Positions 12,672 through 22,917 of a stretch of 64,000 nucleotides of DNA are shown here, piece after piece (the first letter of the stretch is position 1; each line of letters opens with the position of its first letter). The translations under genes were made by a program, and so were the position numbers. Under the pieces are notes generated by a model that saw nothing but the letters and a program-made list of their open reading frames with translations, was not told the origin of the DNA and did not search any database. The stretch is from Nissolia schottii. Taxonomy: Eukaryota; Streptophyta; Magnoliopsida; Fabales; Fabaceae. The stretch spans positions 199,660 through 263,659 of the forward strand of contig QANU01019038.1 in NCBI GenBank assembly GCA_003254905.1, given 5' to 3'.

Positions 12672-12743
12672 CCCAGCCGTGCGAGACGGACTGGGTTATG
12701 ATTATGATACGCAGATAAAGATCTGAACGCGGGTTTCCACCCG
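12672..12743 (+). other. three adjacent hairpins upstream of the array
   Basis: CCCAG+CCGT at 12672-12680 pairs with ACGG+CTGGG at 12686-12695 across a 5-base loop, with one bulged A. CAGAT/ATCTG pairs at 12712-12725 around a 4-base loop. CGGGT/ACCCG pairs at 12730-12743 around TTCC. They share no sequence with each other. Confidence 0.7.
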
Positions 12744-12808
12744 GATGAGAGAAAAGAAAGTAAGGAACGCTTGCGCTTTTATGTCATGACATTTAAAAGA
12801 CGAGTAAG

Positions 12809-13022
12809 TACACCCCCAGACGTGGTGTAAGTATCGCCCCCAGACGTGGCGAAAGGATCCCCCAGACGTGGATCAAGAGAAACAGATATGCCCCCAGACG
12901 TGGCATCAGGCGCACCCCCAGTTGTGGTGAGCAACCTACGCCCCCAGACGTGGCGGAGGACTGTCCCCCAGACGTGGACAGAGAAAGAAAAAGAGAGATC
13001 TTGTCCCCCAGACGTGGACAAG
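12809..13022 (+). repeat. array of eight hairpins with constant loop and variable stems
   Basis: Eight copies of CC-[CCCAGACGT]-GG, with the loop CCCAGTTGT only in copy 5. Outside the clamp the arms differ between copies but remain complementary. Copies and arms: 12809-12829 TACACC/GGTGTA; 12834-12852 TCGCC/GGCGA; 12856-12874 GATCC/GGATC; 12888-12906 ATGCC/GGCAT; 12913-12929 CACC/GGTG; 12939-12955 CGCC/GGCG; 12961-12981 CTGTCC/GGACAG; 13000-13022 CTTGTCC/GGACAAG. Spacing is 22-40 bp. Each loop and clamp also contains ACGTGG, a G-box-like core. It lies inside the solo LTR. Confidence 0.9.
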
Positions 13023-13064
13023 CGAGCCCTCGCCTGCCAGTGCTATCGCCAGGGTACACTCCCG

Positions 13065-13122
13065 CCATTCTATCAGTTGAATGGTTGCAAGAGGTTGCGG
13101 CTGTATAAGGGACGACGGTCCC
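13065..13122 (+). other. three more hairpins downstream of the array
   Basis: CCATT/AATGG (13065-13084, 10-base loop), GCAA/TTGC (13087-13098, loop GAGG) and GGGAC/GTCCC (13109-13122, loop GACG). They continue the hairpin belt but lack the CCCAGACGT loop. Confidence 0.65.
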
Positions 13123-13263
13123 GCAGTCAGCAAGGGGGTGAGGGCATCCAGCAGCGAAGAAGAAGGACGCGACACAGGCGCGTAAGAGAACCCCTATCCC
13201 CTCATGCATTATATTTAATTGCTAATTGTATAAACTGTATGATTATATCTAATTATATATGTG

Positions 13264-13267
<4 letters not shown>

Positions 13268-13297
<30 letters not shown>
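13268..13297. repeat. (TA)n microsatellite
   Basis: Perfect dinucleotide run inside the solo LTR. Confidence 0.95.
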
Positions 13298-13298
<1 letters not shown>

Positions 13299-14185
13299 TT
13301 ATGAGTACATGTTGAGTCAACCGTCCGTGAGACACATACGAGACGGTCATAGTAGCACCGAGAGTCTAATGATGAAGCACGATAACTTAGTAAGAAAGAT
13401 TAGATCCCCATCACCTAGTAATTAGATAAAGCCGCCCAGGAACTTAGGCAAGAAATAATTGGTAGGATGTCTAGATGCATGAATCACTTAGAGATCCCTG
13501 GACGGCCGAAGCATAAGTGAGTAACCAGATCCCCACGACCCTACAGTTATCCACTGAGAACCACCGTTCTCACCCCCACTCACTTGTGGCTTCAGGAGAG
13601 CCTGATGTCTGCACCGCCGAAGAAGCGGAAGATCCATCGCAGCAGATTTAGGACGGTGGACCCCGAGCCAGAGGAGGAGCCTAACAAGGACGAGCCAGAG
13701 TCCGGACCAGACCCTGTCATCAGAAATAGCACCTTTTTGCTAGTAGCTATAGCTGTATGTGTATTTTGGATGTATGTTACTTGCAGACTTAATGATATGT
13801 ACGGGCTTAGGATACGTATGGCCCTTTTGATGTATCAATACAATATTTATGACATTTATATATTATTTCTGCCATGTATGACTTTATCTGTTGGACCCCC
13901 TTGGTACTGTTTACTTTACTGTTTATGTATGTATTGGTATGACGGACCACGCTCGCACTTATCTGTTATACGACTATATGGGACTCATGATAGTTCACAC
14001 GCATGGCTCTACTTTGACGCGTAAAAGCAATTTATGTTCAAAAAAAATGGGTCCTTATTTTCAGTTAACTTAATTATTTTCGACGTAAAGTAGGGACTAC
14101 TAGTATTCCCACACAGCAGATAACAACTTAGCAGACGCAGATTATGACTTAAGCATAAGCTGCTAAGCTAGGGTGTTACACCCCC

Positions 14186-15520
14186 AATGGTAATTCAAGG
14201 GTTAGGAATGCAAGCTCACCCTTATCAATTCCAAAATCCCTTGTATACAATAGCAATGACGACTTTGCTGAATGCAGTGTATGGAGGATACATCGCACCT
14301 AATATGACAGCGATATCAAACGTGGCATCTGGGCCTGGGGGGCCCCATTTATCTTGAAATGTCAAGGATAATGCCTAATAATCCACCCTTAAACACAGTC
14401 GAGTCTCTGGCAACTCAGAGGCAACAAGCCTTACAAAATTACCATGAGTTGGCCAATACGATGACTCAACAAATGACTACGGTTATAATCCCAATGGTGC
14501 ACAACAATAAGCACGGGATGGAATTACTCACAAGGAAAGTTAATAGAATCGCCACAGTGATGAATATTAATGAGCCTACAAGTCTCTACTGAGGATGAGG
14601 TCATCCTTAATGAAATCTACTTGGTAGGATGACAACAAAACCTAGATGAGGTAGTTGAGAGGGTGAGACAAAATAATCTAGGGGGCAACAAAATATTACC
14701 AGGACAGTCAAACAAATCCTCAACTGTTTCGATTTCAATGTGGGGTACGCCAACCAACCGTTCTTTGAGTCAGCGTTTTCCAAATATGTCCACTAGATAG
14801 AAATCCCTAGAGGTTGGAAAGCCCCAAAGGCACTCACTAAGTTCTCAGGAGAGAGTGGTGAGTCAATCATTGAACATATAGCTAGGTACACCCTAGAGAT
14901 AGGAGAGGTAGCTACAAATGAATATATCAAAATGAGATATTTTCCTTCACCCCTAACTAAGAATGCCTTCACTTGGTTCTCGAATCTTCGCCCTAATTCA
15001 ATCCATACTTGGGTTCAATTAGAGAAAAGTTTTCATGAACAATTTTTTAGAGGCAAGTTAAAAGTCACTTTAACAGATCTATTTAGGGCGAGAAGAGGGA
15101 GTAACAAATCAATATATGACTATCTAGCTCAGTTTAGAACCTTGAGAAATCGGTGCTTCACACCCATCCCTGAGTCTGAAATGGTTAAAATGTCTATAGG
15201 ATGTTTAGATCTTTACCTTAGAGAAATGTTAGTAAACCAAAACATAGTTGACCTATCCACGCTAGCCGAAAATGTCAGGCAAATAGAGTTCTTGAAATAT
15301 GAGAAGGAAATGTTGAAAAAGCCAAAGTCAAGAAACCTTTTAAGAAGGAAGTTGCTTGCATCAACAACGAGATTGTCGACCAAGATATTATAGAAGATGA
15401 CCTAGGAGAAAGGGAAGTATTAGTTGTCGAGCCTAAGCTAGGGTCGCCATATGTATGCAGTGCATTGCGACCCAATAAAGGAAAAGACAAAATGAACTCC
15501 ATCCATTTTGCCAAAAAAAA
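14186..15520 (+). pseudogene. Gypsy gag relic (retrotransposon gag domain)
   Basis: This is the continuation of the gag split by the solo LTR. The best piece, 14932-15393, encodes a retrotransposon gag domain with MRYFPSPLTKNAFTWFSNL, then FHEQFF, then SIYDYLAQFRTLRNRCF, as in Ty3/Gypsy Gag. The frame at 14359-14592 is an upstream helical part. Stops at 14590-14640 and frameshifts around 14700-14930 and after 15390 break it. No zinc knuckle, protease or polymerase follows. Confidence 0.8.
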
Positions 15521-15664
15521 AAAATACTCTTTCGATATCTCAAAAGCCGACCAAATATTCGATATATTATTTAAAGACAGCTTGATAATCCTTCTTGAAT
15601 GGGTATTTATCTTATTTTAGTTGGACTAACAATTGCATTCGTTTCAGGGACCTAATACAATAGA

Positions 15665-16184
15665 CACTAGCTGACGCCTTACTGTTTTAATTTTCTTATT
15701 ATTATTATTATTATTGTTGTTATTATTTTATATATTATTATTATTATTATTATAATATACATACTTATCTTGCTGCAAGATAAGCATAAAGCCTCTGTGG
15801 CTTTATAACCAATTTCAATCATGTTTGATTGTGTTTGGTCATTAGCTGTTCGGGTGCTTCGTATACGCCTGTCCGAAAAATATTCCTGACACACCGTCAT
15901 GATCTACTAATTTTTCTTATCTGTAATTTAAGTCCGGTCAAGGTATTCGTAAATTTAGGTTCATAACAGTGTATTTTACAGATACCTTTGAGTCAAAATT
16001 AAATTCTGATGACGATCAAAAATCGATCCGAATCTCGTGAAATTTCCGTGAGCTTACGAAACCATTATGTTGACTGGTATTTTGAATAAGAAAAATTTTA
16101 TAATTAATTTTTCCGTCTAAATAATCTCTCCAGTATACTTTAATTACGCGAAATCTTTGTAAGGAGAAAAATCGAGATGTTACA
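15665..16184 (-). mobile_element. LTR-like fragment in inverted orientation
   Basis: Read on the minus strand it starts at 16184 with TGTAACATCTCGATTTTTCTC, almost the same start as the 10461 solo LTR, so it is probably a related solo LTR or fragment. The word ACAATAGA lies directly outside both ends (15657-15664 and 16182-16189, the latter overlapping the terminus), which may be a remnant of the target duplication. The left end lacks the expected TGTTACA-type terminus. A (TTA)n-like run occupies 15695-15750. Confidence 0.4.
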
Positions 16185-16301
16185 ATAGAACTAGTAATGA
16201 TAACCTAAGAAAACCTATCAATTGCTTTTTGGGGTTTTTAATATATTAAATAAAGGAGACAAAGATCGTAGTCGAGAGCCATAAAAAAATATATATAACA
16301 C

Positions 16302-17113
16302 GGGTATTTAAGTAAAATCATCAAAGGAATTTTTAAGGATAATGAAAAGGTCGAAAGAAAAGCCTTATTGATGCAATCAAGGACAGACCTTATTGAAAAG
16401 TTCACGGTCGAGAATGTTAGTTGACCATGAGTGGTGAAGGAAGGTAGAATCGACCAAATGAGCAAGTGTACGAAGGAAATATTTCTTGACTTTTTCCTTA
16501 AATGAGAGTTAGTGGATGACCATTAAGAATTTGAGAGTAAGAAATGGTATCAATAAAAAGACCCAAATTGATGATCATAGGCGATCCCAATCAAACCTTG
16601 GAAGCAATTGAAATGTTAAATGAAGGACTCGACCTTTCAAACTGCCAAGGCATGATGAGTCTAATAAGAAATCAAGTTCGACTTGCAAGTTATCCACAAG
16701 AAAGCGCGCCCAATAACAATGTGTGATGGTTACAAAGAACGTGCATAACTTTACCACGGTAGTAATTGCTCACTTCGCAAAAATAAGGAAAATGGGAGAA
16801 GTGGAGTTTTGAGGATCAAACTGCAACCATTTGGAAATACCAATTTGGAAAGACACATGGTGAGCGAGCAAGGGGTCACTCAAGGCTATAAATATGGACG
16901 CTTAGAACAGAATTAAGAAGGAATTTACTTGTTAAGAACTCTCAAAGTCTCAACACATCTCAACGATAAAGAGTACTGGGAAGATTCAAGTAGACTTCTC
17001 ATTTCTTTTTTTTTTTTATTCTTTTATTTTTCTTTTCTTCTTTCCAATTTATTTCTTGAGCAATTTAAGTTTGTTTCATTATATCTTTATTACAGTCTTT
17101 GTACTAAGCACTC
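16302..17113 (+). repeat. 3' LTR of the Gypsy element
   Basis: It matches 9350-10060 block for block. A TATA-like GGCTATAAATATGGAC lies at about 16883. Similarity stops after TTTGTACTAAGCACT near 17110, whereas the 5' copy appears to continue, so its 3' end is truncated, perhaps by the inverted-repeat element that begins at about 17120. Confidence 0.65.
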
Positions 17114-17120
17114 CTTTTAA

Positions 17121-18092
17121 TGATGCACCTTGCCCAATATTTTTCTTTTATGTAAAAAGACTTTTATATTGAGAAGATGATTAGAGTCTGTCGGCTGGTG
17201 GTGAACTTGTGACCCTTGACCAAGTGGCGACGACAATAGGAGGACAATGGAGAAGGGAAGGGGAAGCGAAGCCCAACCAAACAATAGGTTGTAAGTGACT
17301 AGTTTCAACCATAGATAAAAAGACCCATGACATATCAATGGCTACAAAAACAAAAGTGCATCATACACTAGGGGTGTTCATGGGTCGAGTTGGCCTTTAC
17401 CCGAATCCGGCCCTATATTTAGACCATGTCAATTTTGAGGCCTCGACCCTAAACTTAATAGACCCGATCATCTTTGGATCAAGTAAAAATCTGAGTTTGG
17501 ACCAAGCCAGAAAGGGCCAAAATGGGCCAAATCTACCTCAAACTTTAAAATAAAAAATAACATCCATTAAAAAATAAAGTTGAAAAAATTGCAAACCAAA
17601 CATTATATTTTCTAACTAAATACTCATTAATTTCAAACATTACAACAAAATGACATAAATTTATAATCTTAGCATTCCCAGTCAAACTTCCATAGTTTTA
17701 ATGGAACATAAACAACAAAAAAACAATAAGTGCACTACAATAAATTTCTACACACTGATGTAGACATGATTTAACTACAATAGACACTAAAAATAAACAA
17801 GATTTAAGATATAGACATCAAATAGACATGGTTTAACTACAATAGACACCATGGGCTATAGGATGGGAAGGAAAGAAAATTAGAAATGCATAGTATAGAA
17901 GTGTATACGGGCCGGGTCAGGTGACCCAAGACTAAACCCAAACCCGAGATGAATTAAAATCAATTGTTTTTAGAATTGTTTAAAATCCGATTTAATTAAA
18001 ATTGGAACCAATTTGGCCCGAATGCTTTTTAACCCGGACCAGGTTATGAACACCCCTATCATACACCTTATTTTTTTTGTCAAGGTGCATCA
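17121..18092. mobile_element. possible DNA element bounded by a 12-bp inverted repeat
   Basis: TGATGCACCTTG at 17121-17132 is exactly inverted at 18081-18092. The interval contains the hAT element below, so without it the unit would be about 275 bp. No flanking duplication was recognised. It has no protein motif. It could be a chance repeat, so confidence is limited. Confidence 0.4.
17369..18058. mobile_element. non-autonomous hAT element, 690 bp, TSD TCATACAC
   Basis: Terminal inverted repeats TAGGGGTGTTCAT at both ends, and a perfect 8-bp target duplication TCATACAC (17361-17368 and 18059-18066), both diagnostic of hAT elements. GC-richer subterminal blocks (GGGCC, GGCCCGG) flank an AT-rich middle. 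There is no transposase frame. Confidence 0.92.
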
Positions 18093-18789
18093 TGCACTAA
18101 ATTTTACCCAATTCATTTAAGCCTCCTCCATAAAGTAAATATATACAATAGTTGGTACAATGCATACAATGCAATACTCTATGGACCAATTTTAACACGA
18201 TACAATGCATACTACAAAGAAGTTGACTTAAGTCAACCATTTTACTTTTAAAAAATTAGAAATTGATTTAAATTAATTTCTAATTTTAAAAAAAAGAAAA
18301 TACAATATATCGGCAGTCAATTTAAATCAATTCCCTTTAGGTAAAAAAAAAAATTTATTTTGAGAACAACTTTACAAATGCTTTACCATGAAAATGTGTA
18401 TTATTTAGTTTATTGCGGTAAAAAATCCCAACCTCAGCGAAAACAACAAAAATTGAAGATTCAGCTGGTCCGTTTCAAATCTATATTTTCAGTTTGAAAG
18501 AGCAGTACACAGTATTGGTGCAATAAACACTGCAAAACCACCTACCAAATACATTAAAAGCAACTGTACATGAGCATTGTAAAAATCATGCCAGCATCCA
18601 CCATATCTAACAATAATTAGGATGCCCTAAGGTTTACCTCTATTTATTTTAATTATTATTCCTACCAACCACCATTTGTATAACAATTGAAAAACATGAA
18701 TAATACACACTTTCTGCACTTTAGGCTATAAGGAGGAAAGCTATCAGCATGGATTCTACATACAAAAGAATGGTCCTTTGGATCACTCA
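18093..18789 (-). other. intergenic DNA and 3' flank of the hAT-derived gene
   Basis: AT-rich. The part nearest 18789 should hold the 3' UTR of the minus-strand gene. I see no other gene and no convincing poly(A) signal to fix the transcript end. Confidence 0.5.
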
Positions 18790-21700
18790 CTAACGGTTTA
18801 CCAGCTTGTCTCCGGTGTCTTCATCCTCACCATCTTTCACAGAACTGAAAATCTCATGGTCATCAAACCCTGCAAATAGATGGAAACATGTTAGTTAATG
18901 GCATTCGCTACCATCCAGTTTCAATATCCATTGACATACACACAATTACCTTCACCCAATTCTTCAGCTTCATCGTTTAAAGGCCTTACAAGCATGGAGT
19001 TGTTGACAGCAGATGGGTCCGGTAGCATCCAATCCAAGTTCCCATTCTCTTCTAAATATAAATCCCCTGGCCTGATCCACTCTTCAACATTAGCAATGCT
19101 GTCAAATGATAAGGGATCACTCAAATCTTGATCTTTGCTAGTGAACCTGAAAAAGAACAAAAAAAATGATAATAATAATAATCAAACAACAGATTATAAA
19201 TTCCCTTCAACTGCCAACTGCATTAGCAAAATCTATCAATATACAATGGACAAAGCTCACATTTGTCTTAATCGTAAGTTGTAATGAACAAAGACAAGAT
19301 CAGTGAGATGCTGCCGCTCTATAAGATTCCTTGCATTCATTATTTGTTCAAAAAGAATCTGGTTTCTATTGCACACCACCATGCTGCATGTTTGACTAAG
19401 AATACGAATCGATAAACGTGACAAGTTGGGGCAGCCTCCTCCATATGTTGACCACCATTCAGCTAGAAAAATAGAATATGTAAGTGAAAAAGGAAGTCTA
19501 ACAAGGGATCATGAGAGAAAGGAAAATACTAAAATAGGATGCCATAAGCAATGCAAATATACATTTGAGTATAGAATTGACATAAAAAGAACCAACCAAT
19601 ATGTAATAACTACAGACAAAACTCATAATAAAAATTATGTCCAGCTTTTGCAGGATTTGAAAAGAATTATGCTTACAGCGACTCTACAACCTAAACAAAT
19701 TTTCAACCACAATGTCAAAGTGGTAGTCAATCATGCAATACGTTGAGTTCAGACAGAAAATTTCCAACTCATATGACATTGGACATCATGTCAAGGCATA
19801 ACCGCATAAGCGTTTTACACAAGGGACAAGGCAATTTTTGTCCTATTTCAGTTTATCAGTTTTTACATCTCAGTCCATGTCATTACTATTTTGAGTAAAT
19901 ACTGTGCATAGATTCTAATTTATCTTCCAAAGTTGATTAAAGTAAAAGTAAAATAGGGTGCCAAGAGAGATTGATGAAAAGATATCGGAGGGATCAAAGA
20001 GATTTACCTATGATTTTTATTGATTTGTAGAAAGCGTACAATAGGGTTCCAAGAGAGATTTTATAAAAGGTTATGGAGAAGAAAAGAGTTTGGATTGCTT
20101 ACATACGACCAATCAAAGATATGTATGACAGGGTCACAACTAGCGTAAGAACGCAAGGTGCAACAATAGAGGACTTCTTCATCACCATTGGTCTACATCA
20201 ATGGTCAATTATGAGTCCCTATCTTTTCACCCTGGTCTTGGATGCTCTTACTGAACACGTTCAAGACGCGAGAATCGAGAGAAGAGTTAAATAGTTAGAA
20301 CTATGGAGACAAGCGTTGGAAACACAATCTTCGTATAAGCAGAAGTAAGACCAAATATATGTAATGCAAGTTTAGTACGAGGCGTACAAGTCCAAAAGTA
20401 GAGGTGAAAATTTGAGACAATCCTATACCACATCGTCACAAGGTTCAAGTACCTTGGCTCCATTATCCAAAATGATGGAGAGATAGAAAGTGATGTTAAT
20501 CATAGGATCCAAGCTTGGTGGATGAAATGGAGGAGTGCCTTGGGTTCTGTGTGATTGAAAAGTGACACTCAAGCTTAACGGAAAATTTTACCGCACAACT
20601 ATAAGACCAGCAACGTTATACGAGACTAAGTGTTGGGTAGTAAAAAGCCAACATGAGAATAAAGTCAATGTTGCATAAATGAGGATGTTGCATTGGATGA
20701 GTGGACACACTAGACAAGATAAGATTAGAAACAATTGCATTAGGGAGAAGGGGGTATCACCTATGGTAAAAAAGATGATAGAATCCCATCTTAGGTGATT
20801 TGAACATGTGAGGAAAAGACCAGTAGAAGCCCCTAATAGAGAGAGTAGATCAAATGGATGGTAACTCGTTAGCTACAGGTAGGGGGAAACCTAAAAAAAC
20901 TATAGAAGAAACTATTAAAAAAGATTTAGAGGTTAATGATTTGCATGATAGGGCACCATGACGTCACTTGATCTATGTAGCCGACCCCATGTAGTGAGAT
21001 AAGGCTAAGTTGATGTTGTTGATTAAAGTAAAAGTAAAATCTTAAGCCTATCTTAAGAGAAAGGATTATTGGCCCTTACGAGGAAGCAGATTATCTCTGG
21101 CTCTGACTGCCATCTTTCTCCCAAAATCTCCTGCCGCAGTCTTGTATAAGTTTATCTCTTTGATTATTTTATCTTGGACTCTTGTATCAGGTACCAATTT
21201 CTCTATGCAATCAAACATCCCTGAGAGAATCTCATTGTGTATGTCCCCTTGAATACTATAGAATAGCTTTGGATTAAGGAAGAAGCCGGCAGTATGAAGA
21301 GGATGATTCCAGAGCCTTTCCCATCTGTGGTGTATAATATTCCAGTACACCATATAATCCTCCCTCTTAACAAGTGTTTTCTTAATTGCTTCTTTAACCC
21401 GGTACATTCCAGCATAAATGTATCCCATTGCAGGTCTCATCTCACTAGCGGCTATTCTCAGGACTCGCAAGAGAGGAACCGTTAGACGTACAATAATCTC
21501 ACATGAGGACCAAAATGTTTGATTACTCAGGATATCTAACATTTCCAGACCTGCTGTTTTCTTTGAATATGGAGAATCCATCCACTCCTGAGAAGTGACC
21601 ATGGCCTGTAAATTGTGTTTGAGATCAACCATTCGTTTCAATGTGGAAAAGTTTGTTGCAAAGCTTGAGAAAGAGGGATCCACGATATCATTCCCATAAG

Positions 21701-22877
21701 TATATCTTCTAACCATACTCAATACTGCACTACAATTGTAGACAAATCTCGTTATAGATCTAGCTTGTTCAATCACAGCACTAATCCACTCAAGATTTCC
21801 AAAATCATCAAGTATTAAATCAATGCAATGAGCTGCTGAAGGACTCCAATAAAGATTAGGGAAGGTATCAGTCAGCCGCCTACCAGCAACAGCATATTGT
21901 TCTTCACCTGGCGTAATCACTTGCAGCACTTGCCCAACTCCAACTTCTTCTACTACTTGTCTTATCAACTCATACAGATATTCTGCGGAAGCCGAAATCT
22001 CGGTTGCATCGAAGGATTTCAAAAAGTATATTCCTTCAGGACAGTATGCGAAAAAGTTTAGCAGCATTCTACCTGTTTCTGCACTCCATTGGTCAACCAA
22101 AACAGAACAGCTCGTCCTCCCCCATGTCACCTTGCATCTATCCATGTCATTCTTTACTTCTTCCAGAGAGTTCTTAAGGATCCAACCACGAAGTTCATGA
22201 CTCGAGGGACATTCAAATCCCAAACCCCTCGAAGCAATTGCTTCAACCATTTGCTTAAAATAGATTGAGTTCACCGCATCAAAAGGTGCACCAATATCAT
22301 ACAAAAACCGACCTACGGCCATATGAACGTGACTGTCCATCTTTTTGGGAAACAATGCATTTTTCTCAACCGCAGAAACAACCTCATTGTTCGCATAAGC
22401 TGCGGCAGAATGCTTGGGTCTTAACTTCTTTCTTCTCTCTACACTTCTACTCCTTCCTTCACCAGGATGCACTACTTGATTCGAATTGCGTTCCACCGAA
22501 TTCTGCATTGCAAAGGGCTGCATTCCCTCATTCACATCTGCCTGACTGACGGCGGCGCTCACAGCAGCAGCCAGAGGATTAACACTCATGATCTCTTCCT
22601 CAATCTTCTGCTTCTTCCTCTTCTTCATCTCAACCCCATCCAAGCTCTGCTGCATATCAACCCTAACATCGTGCGGGACGCGGCAGCAGGTGGACGCATT
22701 GCCCTTCTGGCAAGCAAGGTGCTCCTTAATCCTGTGGATCCCACCACCCTTGAACATCTTGAAGCAATAGATGCACTTCAGCTGCACCTTGTCCCCATTC
22801 TTAAACATCTGAACATGCTTCCACGCCGGGTCATGCTTCTGGGATGTGATTGGAACCGGTTCCAGATTTGAACCCAT
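18790..22877 (-). CDS. BED zinc-finger / hAT-transposase-derived nuclear protein (DUF659 family)
   Basis: Four coding exons: 22877-21080, 19462-19261, 19146-18950 and 18869-18790. All introns are GT/AG and phases join correctly to give 758 residues. In order: BED-type zinc finger at about 15-60 (Cys35, Cys38, His48, His53); basic patch KKRKKQK at about 85; RNase-H-like DUF659 core from about 190 (GWILKNS... VLVDQWS); C-terminal hAT dimerisation segment with [20 protein letters not shown] spanning the exon 1/2 junction; acidic tail ending DTGDKLVNR. This family is conserved across flowering plants as single-locus genes and is regarded as domesticated, probably DNA binding rather than transposing. 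No transposon termini surround it and the frame is intact. I start at the ATG at 22877, since the 12 bp upstream are in frame but lack an ATG. Intron 1 carries an RTE LINE. Confidence 0.93.
19955..21017 (+). mobile_element. RTE LINE fragment in intron 1 of the hAT-derived gene, 23-bp TSD
   Basis: A 23-bp direct repeat (19932-19954 and 21018-21040, beginning GTTGATTAAAG) flanks it exactly. The sense strand carries decayed RTE reverse-transcriptase motifs: [33 protein letters not shown] and [17 protein letters not shown]-terminal part follows, ending DKAKL, with a TTGATGTTGTTG tail typical of RTE 3' ends. It is 5' truncated, the ADD catalytic block is deleted, and many stops are present. It lies antisense to the host gene. 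Confidence 0.93.
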
Positions 22878-22917
22878 TCTGTCCAACAATCACACCGCAA
22901 CCACTGATCAAAACCCC

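Larger units (their letters stand above)
10461..14180 (+). mobile_element. solo LTR, 3720 bp, TSD CCCCC
   Basis: It starts TGTAACATCCCG and ends GGGTGTTACA, giving 7-bp inverted termini TGTAACA/TGTTACA. It is flanked on both sides by CCCCC (10456-10460 and 14181-14185), which proves the boundaries. There is no internal coding region or second LTR, so it is a solo LTR left by recombination. Inside are an AT-rich left part, a pyrimidine-rich stretch at about 10985-11060 that may mark the transcript start, 176-bp tandem repeats (11590-12330), a belt of hairpins (12672-13122), and a (TA)n run at 13268. It was inserted into the gag of an older Gypsy element. Confidence 0.9.
9350..17113 (+). mobile_element. 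decayed Gypsy-type LTR retrotransposon with nested insertions
   Basis: Two diverged long terminal repeats (9350-10183 and 16302-17113) share many blocks in the same order, for example GGGTATTTAAGTAAAA, AAGGATAATGAAAA, GTTCACGGTCGAGAATGTTA, AATTGATGATCATA and AAGGCTATAAATA. Between them lie a broken gag but no protease, reverse transcriptase or integrase, so the element is non-autonomous or internally deleted. A 3720-bp solo LTR splits the gag, and an inverted LTR-like piece lies before the 3' LTR. The beginning of each LTR is too diverged to fix exactly, and no TSD was found for the whole element. Confidence 0.75.

Noticed and set aside
12809-13022. CRISPR-like array of repeats and spacers
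   Set aside because: Repeats are only 13 bp, spacing is irregular, the flanks are complementary and not unique spacers, and the genome is a plant.
12793-13209. Antisense open frames through the hairpin array with repeated PRLG/TSGG peptides
   Set aside because: They are the translation of the CCCCAGACGTGG repeat in several phases and belong to an LTR; no protein family fits.
13584-14024. 146-codon frame with a PPKKRKIHRSRF basic motif
   Set aside because: It lies in the 3' part of the solo LTR, has no family match and no codon bias; chance frame.
22878-22889. Start of the hAT-derived protein four codons earlier
   Set aside because: The upstream in-frame codons contain TTG but no [13 protein letters not shown] at 22877 fits the family start.
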